From assembly GCA_019155205.2 (NCBI GenBank), contig JAHNZQ020000308.1, positions 2,103,038 through 2,167,037 of the forward strand: a stretch of 64,000 bases of DNA, read 5' to 3'. Positions 1 through 10,965 of the stretch are shown here, piece after piece. How positions within the stretch are numbered: the first letter of the stretch is position 1; every line of letters starts with the position of its first letter. Under the pieces are notes generated by a model. The model had not been told where the DNA came from, searched no databases, and was given only the letters and a program-made list of their open reading frames with translations. The position numbers and the translations under genes were made by a program. The DNA comes from Gracilaria vermiculophylla. Lineage: Eukaryota > Rhodophyta > Florideophyceae > Gracilariales > Gracilariaceae.

Positions 1-3000
1 ACGGCTATTTCTTTATTGTTTCTTTTGCCTATTATAGGTTTCTTCCGTCATACGGCTTCTGTTTCTCTGCCCTGTAATACAGGTTGGCCCCCATAATATA
101 GGGATCTGATTTCCCACTCTCGCGAGTCTGCGCTCCGCAAGTGCGGCTTGTTTGTCCATCATTTGTCCCACAACCGTTGGGCTGGGTACTGTTCTACCAC
201 CTTTCGTGGATTCTCCAACGGAGTCGGCTTGCTTGTCCGGTTCTTACCCTCTGACTGCACGCCCAGTACGGGGTCGCCCGGATTTACGCCCGGCTCGTGT
301 CGACCCTATCAGAGGGCTCTCTCGCTGTGCAACCTCTCATTGGGAGCAAGCTTGAACACCTTGGTGGTGCTTCCGCGACGCGGCTCGTGTCTGTGCCACG
401 TTCGTGGTTTGCACTACAGAACCCTCCTTAGGAATATTATGCCTTAAGGCCAAACCACCATATTTCCGTAGGAGCCACTGTACTACAGTCGCGAGCCGGG
501 GAAATTCTAGAAGGGGATCTGCAAACACCAAGCGGAGGGAGAGGTTCACTGGGCGGACAATGCTCCTACAGGCGCTGCTATGATGCGACCTGGGGATCGG
601 CGGTTTAGAATTCTGAGTTGATCGAAGAGAGACTTCAACCGGAAAAGTAGATGAATACTCAAGGGTGCTTGTCTTTACTTCTCCAGGGGTGTAGCTTGAC
701 TTGCAGATTAAGTCTCGAGCCGGGAGCCCGCCTTGTCTGGTCTCACTACTGTAGTAATTACCTGCATAAATTAACTAAAACAAATAATACTTCTACCGTG
801 CCTCAAGGATACTGTACCGCACGCCTGCGGAATTATGCACCACATGGCACAACTCATAAAATACAATTCCTCCTTAGGAATATTGTGTTCTAAGGCCACA
901 CCACCATACTTCTTTAAGAGCCACTATACTACATTCAGGTTTTCTTTTCCCACCTTCTAGGTTAAGCCTGTCTCGCGCTCCCTAACCACGCGTCCACACG
1001 AACATATTTTGGTTTGTAGCCGCTATGGTGATACCACAGTCTGCCACCTGCTCAGCGCAGCTTGCCCGATAGTCGTGCGGCATAATGTATTACACTGCCG
1101 CGCGGACATAGACCGAAATATTGCACGGAAATCGCATCATACTTACGAAAGTTGCTTCAAGCACAAGACGTGCCAGATGCGCAGTCTCTCCATTCGTCAT
1201 CCTCGTGGAGCCATTGCGACGGCGTGATTTCGGGGTGACGCTCGGCTCAAATATTGCGCCAAAGAAAGGCTCTGCCTCTGAACGTCCTTCTAAGAGAACG
1301 GTTCGAACATCTTCTGTGGTAATTTTCACTTTGCGGTGTAACACCACACTCTGCAATGCCCGGCTCAAACAAGAATTGCTGCTGTTTTAGAAACTCACGT
1401 TTTGAACCCAGAGTGGTTCTCGCAACACCAAAATCTTTTATTAAGTCTTTTTTATCTTTGTCAGAGTTGATTCTAGGGGCTTTATTTTAGAAGCCTTACG
1501 GACTCAACAGTCCTCTCAAAACAATTTCTGACAACTTGTCTCGGCCCTGATCTCTCTTTTACCACTAGCAGAAGATTTTTCTGCCCAATTCTTATGTCTT
1601 GCTTGCTGCACTGATTGTTTTCTATCTCGTTTATCGCAAGAGATATGATGTTGAATAGCGTCTCTCTTTTGCCTTAGACTTCGACAATTCCTGAAGCCAT
1701 AGTAATGTTACGGAATAAGCAGTGGTTGTTTGAAATAATCTTGTTCAAGAAATTATTCAACGTTTTTGACACTAAAGAGCAAACGAATGTCAGTCGTCAT
1801 GTAGAAGCTTAAGAACAAAAAAGGGAATCGGCACTTTTTCACACCTTATTTGCACTTTTACATGCAGAACAATACGCTTGTCGATAATGGTAGCCGTTCT
1901 GAGCAAAAGCACATGATAAGCTGCTTAAAAACAAATGCGCTTTTTTTTACTGGTTCTTCTGAGAGAAAAGAACCTTGCCGGGCTAGACGGTCAGCAAGAA
2001 AGGCATAAACTGTTCTCTGTGGCGCAGAAAGAGAGCAAAAAGAACAAAGCAGTGGGCTGTTGGGACGAGTCAGGAAAGTCTGTTTTTTGTAGCTTAATCG
2101 GCGTGAGCCTGGAAATAGACTACTCAATTTGCTAAGAAAAGAATATCTCTTTTTGGTTCTAAAACGTGAGGTGCTGTGAAGGACGTGTTTTCTTATTTTG
2201 CAATGAGGTCGTGCAAGCAAACCATGAGATGGCTTCAGAATCAATTTGTGTCATACGTTCATGAGGTGTGCAAATTTTCACGCAAAATCAATGACATATA
2301 AAAATTAAAAGGTTTATGTTAACGTTTCCCTACAGTAATGAAAAGTTATTGATTTGCATTTACGAGATTTGTTCTGCAGCAATCTAGACAGTGTCAAACT
2401 CGAAATGTCTGAGCCATTTGTTCTTTTAAAACGTCATGAGTATTTCTAAACTTTGCAATATTGTGAGCTGCGGTTATCGTTGTCGTGAGCTTTGGGCTCC
2501 TAACTATAGGGATAGTCAAGAAAATGAGCTCGGGACGCGCGCCTGAAAAGGTTGCAACCATGGCAAAAAGACCAGGGCAAAAAAAGCCTCGCCTGTTTTC
2601 TATGTCTCCATCGTGGCCAGACAGGTCTTATGTTTTTTTTATTCGCTTTTTCTCTCTGCACCGGAGCTTCATTTTCCCGAGGCGCTCCTGAGCACCTCGT
2701 ATCTGAGAAATATCAAGAGATACGTGTTGCAGGCGCCCAGGCGCAGAGCTACGCTCTTACAGTTCGAACGGGATTTGTTGCATTGCAGGTGGCCGATGTA
2801 TATCATAATCAATCTTTTTTGGCTGCCAAAGGAAAGGCTTACAGTAGCGGCAAACGATTGGGTTGCATATTTAATTGCCTCTCAACTTTGGCGCACACGT
2901 TTGGTGATTCGCACACAACACACGAACATACATTGTTAGATGGGTACACATGGAAGAAAGTGGTAGCCAAACGCATGGAGTATTTGACCTGACCTGTTGT

Positions 3001-4086
3001 GAAAGAAGTTCGCAAGATTGATGATTTTGAATTTTTTAAAGGGAATGGGAAAAAATGAGTTGTAACATGTCTCGCGAGAGCCTCATCAAATGCTCAAACG
3101 TAGGTAAGGCCGCTGTTCCATCCAATTTGAAGCGCTATTGGTGCACTTGCATGATGCATTCTACGCGCTGTTTGCAATCTGAAAATTAAAAATTCTTGAA
3201 CGGGGTGGTGGACACATGGAAGCTAAGAAGCCGCAGCAACGGCCAGAGGACTCATAGAATGGGCGTGAGGAAAGCTTGGAACACTGTGGACCTGGCGGGC
3301 GTTGAGCGCTGTAGCAACGCAGTGCAGCCAGCAGCGAGTGATTGCTGTCAGGTTTTTTGTACTTGGCTGCTGTAGCACAGCACTGTATCGCTACGGTCGC
3401 TTCAGTATTCAAATGTAGCGTTGGTTGTCGCTGGTAGCCCCATGGACGCTATTTCGCATTCCACATCATTTTGATGGCGTTCGGAGGAAGGGTGGCTCTC
3501 AGCAAGCTGCGCGCCATGACCTACACTGCGTGTGGACTGCCAAACAGTTTAACCAGATCACTTGAGGACCCTTGAAGTCAGAAAGCTGGCAAGGAGAGTT
3601 TGAGCCAGTGATCGGCGCGATAAGAAAAAAGCGGTGGGGTTTACCCGCTTTCGAGATCATGAGAAGGGGAGTACTATACAAGATGTTTTGCTTGGAGTCG
3701 GCTCGAGGGTTCTCCAGAGCGCCGAAGATGGAGGGAGGGGGGGGGTGTGGCCGTGGAACGTGCACGCGCACAAAGTTCCAGCGCATTGAAGTTTGTTGAA
3801 GACAGTTGATAGGATAGTGACTACGACTTGTCGCATCTGAATTGGGAGGTTGAGGAGCATTGTGCATGACGGGTTGGGAAGCACCATGTTTGAGGCTGGT
3901 AGTGTGAAGCACGAGAGCCGGGCGTGCACCAAGACGAACGGGTTACAGATTTGTTGGAAGCCAAAGTGATGGCCAAAATGATGCATAGCGAACACGAGAC
4001 AACAAAGCTAGGGGTTACAGAAACAAATAACTCGGCCTTTTTTCTTGGAACGACAGCAAAGCTGCTCGAACACAGCCCGTGCAACT
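1..4086. other. Long intergenic stretch without a supported gene
   Basis: I see no convincing gene here. The first kilobase has moderate GC, is rich in short inverted repeats and contains one diverged direct repeat (annotated separately), so it could be debris of a mobile element. From about 1.4 to 3.1 kb the DNA is AT-rich with T-runs. Open frames occur but lack conserved domains. The least bad is an ATG-initiated frame at 2630-2992 (+), 120 codons, with a hydrophobic N-terminus starting MFFLFAFSL that could be a signal peptide. I would not call it a gene without transcript data. Confidence 0.6.
423..933 (+). repeat. Diverged direct repeat pair (423-487 and 869-933)
   Basis: Two about 65-bp segments align end to end at roughly 80 percent identity by eye and lie 446 bp apart in the same orientation. 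Both begin CCTCCTTAGGAATATT and end with a CCACT(G/A)TACTACA block; between these both carry a CTTAAGGCC/CTAAGGCC motif and an ACCACCATA motif. Flanking sequence does not obviously align. The arrangement fits decayed terminal or internal repeats of a mobile element, but no ORF, target-site duplication or LTR boundary could be defined. Confidence 0.6.
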
Positions 4087-5112
4087 ACGTTATCTAGCTG
4101 TCTCGCATGGAACACGGCGACGAGGCCGCACTCTCGACGGCGACTGTCAACAACGATGGGTGGCGCCGCGCATCGGGCGCTGCATCATCGTTGGCGCGCC
4201 ACAGAGCGACACGTGCGGGACGTTCCACGAAGACAGCGCGATTCGCTCGGCCGTGGGGCGGAAGCAACGTAACAGAGGCGCCTAGTCGCTCAACACACAT
4301 GGCGCCGGCCCAGTGAGCGCGCGCCAATCGCAGTTGCGGCTGCGCGCGCTAGCGGCGCCATGTCTATCGGCAATGAATCGTCGCCTGTGGAAAGCGCGGC
4401 GCGGCCCCAGTGGCGGCACGTCCCGGGCGCGCACGAAGAGGCACGAGCCACCACAGGACCGCCGTTGCGCCTCGCCCTCCACGGCCCGCGCGCTGCAAAC
4501 AGCCCTGCTCCACCGGCCGCGGCGCTCGCGGCAGCCGCGCCGGGCAAACAGCCGCCGCCGCCGCCGCCGCCGCCGCTGCTGCTGCTGCTGCCGCTGCAGC
4601 CGCCGCCGCCGCCGCCGCCGCTGTTGCCGCCGCTGCCGCCGCCGCCGCCGCTGCTGCCGCCGCTGCCGCCGCCGCTACCGCCGCCACCTCCGCCGCCGCC
4701 TACGTCGTGGCGGGAGGGCCGCCTCGCGAGACGCGTCTGCGCCGGCGCCGCGGTGCGTGGCCCTGTGGCTCGTGGCCGCGTGTGCCACGCCCTATTTTTG
4801 GAGCGCCGCTGTTTGGTGTCGTTTTCGGCGCTTGCGTGCGAGCGCGCGCCGCTTGCGTGCCGCGCCATCCATCCACTCGTGCACCCTTTCCATTTGGCGC
4901 CGCACTCTATAATTCGCCCGCGCCGCAACGAAGCCCACGCCCCTTCTTCTCGGAAAACGCCCCTTTTACCACAGGTAACCCACCCCTTACCCACCCAACG
5001 CTCGCCCGCGCCCGCGCCGTCGGCCATCATCTCGTCTTCCTTCCCCTCCCTCCTCCCCCCCGCCCCCAATATCTAGCCCCCACACACCCTCCCCCCTCCC
5101 CCCCTTCCTGCC
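4087..5112. promoter_or_regulatory. GC-rich promoter island upstream of the ARM-like gene
   Basis: Composition changes sharply from AT-rich to CpG-rich DNA. The island holds a GCC-repeat tract, then pyrimidine-rich DNA and a TATAAT-like element at 4908-4913, about 200 bp before the ATG at 5113. Similar CpG-rich islands lie upstream of several other genes in this window (17.4-18.3, 25.5-26.0 and 63.4-64.0 kb), so I read it as a promoter and 5' leader. The long frames on both strands here are by-products of the triplet repeat. Confidence 0.5.
4551..4700. repeat. Imperfect (GCC/CTG)n trinucleotide repeat
   Basis: About 150 bp consist almost only of CCG/GCC triplets interrupted by CTG and TTG. 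Translated it gives poly-Pro, poly-Ala or poly-Arg on one strand and poly-Gly or poly-Ala on the other. These frames are low complexity and I do not accept them as genes. The tract lies 400-560 bp before the next start codon. Confidence 0.9.
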
Positions 5113-6825
5113 ATGCCCGCCTCCGCCCCCGCATCTTCTTCGCCTTCCACGGCTTCCGCTCCTTCCGCCCCTTCCCTCACCCAGCTCCTCATCTCGCTCG
5201 ACGCCGATAAACCATCGCACACCGCCGATGTGCTCGATCAAATCCGCCGCTCTCTCCCTACCTTGCCTTCGTCTTCCTCCTCCCTCGTCGCCTCCGCGCT
5301 CTCCTCCCTCCTTTGCAACGCCCCGACAAACCTCCTCCTCTCCCATCGTTCCGTTGCGATCCTGGCCCACCCAGCCCTCAAACCACGCAATGTGCCTGTC
5401 GAACCCGCCATTGTCCTCAGCATGGAGCGCCTCCTTATGTCTGCCGCCTTCCAACACACCGCCCTCGCGGCGCTGCAGAACAATGCCTCCACAAACACAA
5501 CACACCGTGATTCCATAATCTCCGCCGTTGCCGCCGCCATGCGCGCCCACTCGTCCAACACCGGCCTTCTGCTGCGCGGTGCCGATTTGCTTGCCTTCCA
5601 CCTCACACAGCGCACCCCTGCCCCTCACACTTCAACTGTTCGCGTCGCAGCATCCACAATCTCCTCTTCGGCCCATCTCTTGTGCACCACAGCCTCTGGC
5701 GCCTCCACCACCCTGCTCGCCCTTCTCGCCGCCGCCCGCCATATTTCATCATTACCCTTTCCCGCCCCTCGTTTCTCTCGCGCTTCAAACGCCGTCATCG
5801 ACGACTACCAGTTTGCAAGCACAATCGCCCTCGCAATGTCCCGCCATTGTTCCAGTGTTCCCGTGCAAATGCACGGCTGTGAGCTTATTCGTGTTGCCAC
5901 AGCCCCGGCCACAGTCATTGCCCGCCATGCTGCAAAAGAGTTCTACACCGCTGGCTGTGCTAACGCTGTTGTCACGGCTCTGCAGGACCATGCGGGTGAT
6001 CGAGAAGTTGTCAACAGGGGTCTCACCGCCCTGCGCGCCATGCTTCTTGGCGGCGGCTTTCATGGAAGAGCGCCAAAGCCCGGTTTGCAGCTCGACCCCG
6101 ATTTTGCTGAGATTGTTGCTGACACGGCACACGAGGTCAGTCTTGCCATCGCCGTCAAGGACCGAGATTTATCTTCGGCCGCAGTTGTTCTTGCCATGGA
6201 TATCCGCGCCGCCACCTCCCAGTCTCCGAGAGACCCTTCTCTGTCGCACATGGGAAAGCGTATCATGAGGCGCATCCGTTTCGGACACAAGCATAATTTC
6301 TACCAATCAGAAGACACATCCGCCTCCTCGCTGTACAGCGCCGCTCGCTTTGAACAACTTTTCAACGATTCTGCGCCGAAAACGGCCGCCAGGAGAAGTT
6401 CATTCGCAACCAGAGAACTAATCAGAACCCGCACGAACGCGGAACGGTTCGCACCACGTGACACAAAACGATCGAAAGCGGGTAAAGAATTGAGAAACAT
6501 CCCGCGGCGAAAGGGGGGCGAAGAGGAACAAGTGAGAGTACAGCGGAGGTGGAGGTCCGTCACCGGTTATCGCCCGAGACGGACGGGCAGTGTAGATGAC
6601 GCCACACAAATGGGGCGGATGCACGGCAAGGTAGACCGGAAACCACCATTAGCTCTCACTGGATCTGAAGCCGCCAACTTGTCAAGGCAGCCCAGTAATA
6701 TTTTTGGAGCTGCAGCCGGCGCACCTACTCGTGTAGTCTCCATGGACAATCGTGTGTGTGGCGACACTGATCGATTCCGGAGACATGCTAGATCCCGTAT
6801 GTCTGTGCAGGAAGTGGCAAGATAG
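5113..6825 (+). CDS. ARM-like helical repeat protein of unknown function
   Basis: Intronless 570-residue protein. The first 420 residues are rich in Ala, Leu and Ser and form short amphipathic helices in pairs, as in armadillo/HEAT-like solenoids. Examples are a helix pair with a TALRAML segment near residue 300 and repeated AxxLLxxA patterns. After about residue 420 it becomes a basic, probably disordered tail rich in Arg and Ser. No catalytic motif, signal peptide or membrane segment is visible. The ATG at 5113 lies just after a pyrimidine-rich leader and 200 bp after a TATAAT-like element. A scaffold or protein-binding role is inferred from the fold only; I do not recognise an orthologous family. 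Confidence 0.7.
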   Translation: MPASAPASSSPSTASAPSAPSLTQLLISLDADKPSHTADVLDQIRRSLPTLPSSSSSLVASALSSLLCNAPTNLLLSHRSVAILAHPALKPRNVPVEPAIVLSMERLLMSAAFQHTALAALQNNASTNTTHRDSIISAVAAAMRAHSSNTGLLLRGADLLAFHLTQRTPAPHTSTVRVAASTISSSAHLLCTTASGASTTLLALLAAARHISSLPFPAPRFSRASNAVIDDYQFASTIALAMSRHCSSVPVQMHGCELIRVATAPATVIARHAAKEFYTAGCANAVVTALQDHAGDREVVNRGLTALRAMLLGGGFHGRAPKPGLQLDPDFAEIVADTAHEVSLAIAVKDRDLSSAAVVLAMDIRAATSQSPRDPSLSHMGKRIMRRIRFGHKHNFYQSEDTSASSLYSAARFEQLFNDSAPKTAARRSSFATRELIRTRTNAERFAPRDTKRSKAGKELRNIPRRKGGEEEQVRVQRRWRSVTGYRPRRTGSVDDATQMGRMHGKVDRKPPLALTGSEAANLSRQPSNIFGAAAGAPTRVVSMDNRVCGDTDRFRRHARSRMSVQEVAR

Positions 6826-7270
6826 TGAACTTGGGCATCCTCTACACATCACTGCCCTAGCTTCGTTCCTTTTCTTCACCGAATTAATAGTCTTTGTCTG
6901 TGTACGCAATTCTCTTGGCACTTAAAAGGGGCGATGCATCTAGCTAGGCCTGCATTAGAGTTCGGTTTCGCTCCGGGAGAATGAATCGACGCCAAAAAAA
7001 ATCTGTCCTCACCTATATCTTTACAGCTGCTTGTGTTTGTGTAGTCTCGTACTCTATCAAGATACCCCGTGCAATTCGGTGGTACTCAGTTAGGTTGCTT
7101 CAGGCAGAGCCTGATCGCCAAGTAGGATCTCCGGCTTTCTAGATTGGAGATTCATGTACATCCAATTATGCTACATATCCGTCTGTTGCGCCCTGAACAT
7201 GATCCACGAGTCAAAACAGACCGTAGCATACGAGTTTCATGTGTTTCGCGAAGGTGCTTTTCATGAAACT
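6826..7270. other. Convergent intergenic region (3' flanks)
   Basis: It separates the 3' ends of the ARM-like gene (+) and the CAF1 gene (-). It presumably contains both 3' UTRs. No open frame worth reporting is present. Confidence 0.6.
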
Positions 7271-8176
7271 TTACGCTGGCGACGACAGGGCCGTTCCTTC
7301 GCCGTTTCCATTGCTTCCTTCTGTACCCGACAGTGCCTTTCTCGGGGTAATATACACGGGTGATGGACCTGCTGGCCCGTTGTCTCCGAATTTCTTGGGT
7401 GGGGCGCTCAGGTTGTACAAGACTCCGCAATATGAATCATCTATTGACCCATGAAACACCTGTTCTCTTATTTTGAAGAACACATCCAGTGTCAACAGTG
7501 AGTCTGAACCCGCCTGATGCATCGCACCCACGCGCTCGCACCCTAACGTTTCGCCAACTTTATTCAGTCCACCATGTAATTGGTCTGAAGACAACATCAG
7601 ATACTTGAGGTCATAGATGCGAGGAAAGAAGAGAGAAAGGTATTCGAAAAATCCAGCTTCCTGCTCCGGGAGGGGTATAGCAGTGAGCAGCTTGACCAAA
7701 TAACAAAAGTCATAGCCGCCCGAAAAACAGATCCATGTTATCCGTGGGTTCAAAACCAAACCTGACGAGGTTATAAGCTCACCGAAGGTAAGCACATCAA
7801 TGCCATGCTTTTCATGCTCTGCAAAGTCAATACCGCTCGCTGTCAGCAGTTCGATGGAATCCTGCGCATACATGTCGCTGGACAAGCTAAAGGAAAAGTT
7901 GAATTGCCACGTCGTACATTCATCCGGTTGTTTCCCGTCTTCAGTCGAGAGGGAGATTCCAAGCTGAATAATCTTTAGCAAATCCACGTTGAATCGATGC
8001 GTGGAGTACTGGGCATCGGGTTGCGTGGCTTGCGAGCCGATCGGGCGCAGAACGACACCTGGAAACTCAGTGTCCATCGCTATGTAATTGTAGACATCTG
8101 ATAATTCCGAAAGCTTGAGAATCTCTTGTTCGAGGTTAGCGGCCCATACTTGTCGGATTTTAGATGTGTGAGCCAT
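7271..8176 (-). CDS. CAF1: CAF1/POP2 deadenylase, CCR4-NOT complex subunit 7-like
   Basis: 3'-5' poly(A) exoribonuclease of the CCR4-NOT complex, which shortens mRNA poly(A) tails in the cytoplasm. The 301-residue protein spans the whole RNase D-type (DEDD) fold. Catalytic residues are present: D35 and E37 in MDTEFPG, D156 in GGYDF, and H220/D225 in HQAGSDSLLT. Family blocks such as FFPRIYDLKYLM and LHGGL also match. The frame is open five codons further upstream but only to a GTG, so the first ATG (MAHTSK) at 8176 is taken as the start. Length fits the family (about 270-320). The C-terminal 35 residues are Gly/Ser/Pro-rich and not conserved. No intron is needed. Confidence 0.96.
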   Translation of the reverse strand: MAHTSKIRQVWAANLEQEILKLSELSDVYNYIAMDTEFPGVVLRPIGSQATQPDAQYSTHRFNVDLLKIIQLGISLSTEDGKQPDECTTWQFNFSFSLSSDMYAQDSIELLTASGIDFAEHEKHGIDVLTFGELITSSGLVLNPRITWICFSGGYDFCYLVKLLTAIPLPEQEAGFFEYLSLFFPRIYDLKYLMLSSDQLHGGLNKVGETLGCERVGAMHQAGSDSLLTLDVFFKIREQVFHGSIDDSYCGVLYNLSAPPKKFGDNGPAGPSPVYITPRKALSGTEGSNGNGEGTALSSPA

Positions 8177-9389
8177 CTGGTCGGCATGCACGAAGTTCTG
8201 CGCCGTGATGTAATGGGAGAAAGCGTTTGTAGTTCGGCTGTCGATTCAATCTACAATTCTAACACTTTGAAGAGCAGTGAAGTGAACAGAGTTTAGCGAA
8301 AAAACGGGAGACCTATAGATGGCGCAAATGAGATCAGTAAGCCAACTGACTCAAGTGCACAGAAGAAAGCGGGTTTGCAGACCGGTATCTCGATTCCCCA
8401 ACGGCACTCGAGTACCCTTGGTAATGCCTTCTCGTTGAGTTCTGCGATCGCTTCGGCGTTGTTCAGACGCGTCACAACCTATGAAGAATGGAGCGGATTC
8501 GAAAGATACCACAAGTCTTCGGCCAATCGTTGATTGTTGGCTACAAGGGTAAACGGACGTTCCAGAACAACAAACTGACACGAGACATGAAAAGGCATCC
8601 AGCAAAGCAGATTTGTTTAGACCAAAGGTATATCACCTTTTTGTCGGCACCATTTCGCTCAGGCGCAGCCTTCGGGGGTGGAAAAAGGTGAAAATTTTCA
8701 CTGTCCGCGCGATTTGGAGCCCATGCGCGCGCCTCACAAGGCTACGTACACTATGAAGCACTGCAAGGCGAGGGACACTCGAAGGCCGGTGTGAGTTTTG
8801 AACTTGATGCGATGGTCAGTACCAGCGGTATATAACAAAAACCGCGCCATTGCATGCGGTTCGCCGTGTGGTTGAGCAGCACATGTACATCTTCAAAGAT
8901 TTCCTCCCGCAAAAAAAACCTTTAGTATTCTGATCACAGGTGCAAGCAATATTTCCTATACAAGTTAATGATCAAAGCCTGACTTGTGCTTAGAACTCCA
9001 GACCAGCAGGGAGTCTGTGGAAGTTGTTGTTGCCCATTGACACACAAGCAGCGATTAGAACAGCGAGCTTCACCATTTTCAAGAGCGTTCTTTTCCGCTA
9101 GTCAAGCAGAAGTTTACTCCTCATAAACGAGAGATGAAGCACTCGCTGACAGTGTGAGCAATATGATTAAGCTTTAATTGAATCACACCATCGTATCATT
9201 GGCGACGTATGCCCTACGTAACGAAGATGGGCGACACAAGTTATATAGAAAGAAACAAAGAGAAACGCTTATCTCGAACCGACATAAATGAAACACGCTG
9301 AAGCACCATTCGCCTCCATTCAAAGTATTTGAAAAATGCTTTGGCCTCGCACAACAATGGGAAGCGTTTCCACTCCGATGCCTAAAATG
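8177..9389. other. Intergenic region with only minor ORFs
   Basis: It holds the CAF1 promoter at its left end. A tiny minus-strand ORF at 8990-9076 (28 codons) starts MVKLAVLIAAC like a hydrophobic N-terminus, with a TATATAA element about 165 bp upstream of it (9242-9248, read on the minus strand). A TATATAA also occurs on the plus strand near 8830. A minus-strand open frame around 8293-8470 reads like protein but lacks an ATG. None is strong enough to call. Confidence 0.5.
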
Positions 9390-9655
9390 TCACTGAGACG
9401 CGGCAGCGGCTTCTTCCTCTTTGATTCGCTCATCTCGTTTGTCCATGAGATAATTGAAGCGGTCGCGTTGCACTTTCTTGTCCTGTCAAGCGGAGATGAT
9501 GTGAGCAGTCTGCCAAATAAGTGATCTCAAAGGCCGAGAACCTAACGTACCTTTCCGTCATTAAAAGTGCGATGAACAACGGCCTGCAAAGAGCCCATCG
9601 CCCCCAACGCAAGGGTGATAATCACCAAAGGTGGCATTGCTTCGTACCATGCCAT
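9390..9655 (-). CDS. NDUFA1: Complex I subunit NDUFA1 (MWFE-type), two exons
   Basis: Small membrane-anchored accessory subunit of mitochondrial NADH dehydrogenase, needed for assembly of the membrane arm. It has two exons, 9551-9655 and 9390-9482, separated by a 68-nt intron (donor GTACGT, acceptor TTGACAG). The joined frame encodes 65 residues. Residues 1-27 form the hydrophobic anchor that follows the MxWxEAMPPL-type start seen in plant MWFE; then come VHRTFNDGK, the DKKVQRD junction and the acidic/basic tail NYLMDKRDERIKEEE. Length and layout match the roughly 65-70-residue family. It is divergent from the ESF2 gene, with starts 335 bp apart. The splice sites were assigned by eye; phase 0 and protein similarity agree. 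Confidence 0.88.
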
Positions 9656-9990
9656 TGGACTAGAGGGTTTTTTGCTTCTCGGTTGAAATTATTAGTGAAG
9701 GATCGGAGATGATGACACTTTGGATAGAAAGGAAACCCTTGTGCGGTTGGACCTTGCCTACGTGGGGTCGCTCATCAAGCGGCTATGGTGGCTTGGGGCT
9801 CTGCAGAGACTAACCGAGAACATTGTTGAGTCATCACTATTTGGAAAACACATTTGAAAATAATGAAAATTTCCCCAGATGTCAAGGTAGGATGCACAGC
9901 ATGGCACCGGTGCATCCTCGGCGTCGATGGTCAACGAAGCGCTAAAGTTACCACAAAGTTGTTCATCATCCCTCCTTTACCACAACAGTT
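9656..9990. promoter_or_regulatory. Divergent promoter region NDUFA1 / ESF2
   Basis: The 335 bp between the two ATGs must hold both promoters. I see no clear TATA box. The DNA is of average composition. Confidence 0.5.
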
Positions 9991-10965
9991 ATGTCGGCTC
10001 CTTCTCCACCGCCTGGGTCTACTGCAGAGCAAGAGAAAGAAGAAAAGGAATGGAAATCAAGCAAGGGTACGAGTAGAGATTGTTCTAAAGAAAGGAAGGC
10101 TCCTCCGTCAACAGTCGTTTTGGAAGGTGATCGCAAAAGTTGCGCAGAAAGACTTGCAGTTGCAGTCAGACATGAGAATCATCCTGAAGGCGAAAGTGAC
10201 TCTTCAAAACCAGAAAAAGTCCTTCCGAATAAGCTAATGTCGAAGGAGTTGAGCGCCACGACTAAACTGGATTCCAATCCGAAAAGTGGAAAGCGAGGTG
10301 TTATCTATCTATCGCGCTTGCCGCCAAACATCGATATCACATCAGTTCGCGTTCTTTTGTCTCGCATGGGAAAGATAACCAATATGTGGCTACGCCCGGA
10401 GACGCGTGAACAGCAAAAACAAAGATTCTCTCTTGGAGGTAGTAGGCGTCGCACCACTTTTCGCGACGGATGGGTGGAGTATTTGTCTCGCAAAGATGCC
10501 CGTGACGCAGTCCAGTTACTTAATGGCCGGCCCATGACCGGAACAAAGCGGAAGGGAAGATGGGCTAACGATCTGTGGTGCATGAAGTTCTTGCCCGGGT
10601 TCGAGTGGCGACATCTCACGTCAGAGATATTTGGAGGGAGAGAACGAATTTTGAGGGTGCGCGAGGAGATGGCAGCAGCTAGACAACAGCGGAACTGGGT
10701 GGAAGAACGTTCCAGATTGGCTGAGCGATTCAGAAAGAAGGGTGAACTCGACGGGGATGTCGAACCTGTGCGACGCTTCTTGCAAAAGCGTCCGGTTCCT
10801 GACACTGTGTTTGACGATGACTACGATGAAAAGCGAGCCAGACAGGCGGCCTCTAGAGTCGATGAAGAACTTGAGTCAGGCAAGCAAGCACCCGCGCTCA
10901 GTGAAGAATTGATCAAATTGCTTGTGAAGACAAAAAAAACTGCAAAACCAAGCAGCTTTCAGTAA
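9991..10965 (+). CDS. ESF2: ESF2/ABT1-type RNA-binding ribosome biogenesis factor
   Basis: Nucleolar protein of the small-subunit processome that assists early cleavage of pre-18S rRNA (yeast Esf2, animal ABT1). The 324-residue protein has a charged Ser/Lys-rich N-terminus (1-104) and then an RRM at about 105-200. The RRM starts VIYLSRLPPNIDI and contains the family block FRDGWVEY and the basic insert GGSRRRT. After it come the diagnostic WCMKFLPGFEWRHLTSE block and a long helical basic region with RERILRVREEM. Start ATG 9991 is the first in frame. It is intronless. The family match is strong across the whole RRM and the following segment; the N-terminal and C-terminal tails are not conserved. 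Confidence 0.93.
   Translation: MSAPSPPPGSTAEQEKEEKEWKSSKGTSRDCSKERKAPPSTVVLEGDRKSCAERLAVAVRHENHPEGESDSSKPEKVLPNKLMSKELSATTKLDSNPKSGKRGVIYLSRLPPNIDITSVRVLLSRMGKITNMWLRPETREQQKQRFSLGGSRRRTTFRDGWVEYLSRKDARDAVQLLNGRPMTGTKRKGRWANDLWCMKFLPGFEWRHLTSEIFGGRERILRVREEMAAARQQRNWVEERSRLAERFRKKGELDGDVEPVRRFLQKRPVPDTVFDDDYDEKRARQAASRVDEELESGKQAPALSEELIKLLVKTKKTAKPSSFQ

Noticed and set aside
2630..2992. 120-codon ORF with a hydrophobic start
   Set aside because: Single feature in AT-rich intergenic DNA, no conserved motif; kept only as a remark.
4290..5210. Long ORFs on both strands (up to 266 codons) through the GCC-repeat island
   Set aside because: They are poly-Ala/Pro/Gly/Arg readings of a triplet repeat with no non-repetitive conserved part.
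8990..9076. 28-codon ORF MVKLAVLIAAC...
   Set aside because: Too short to judge; hydrophobic start and upstream TATATAA are suggestive but not enough.
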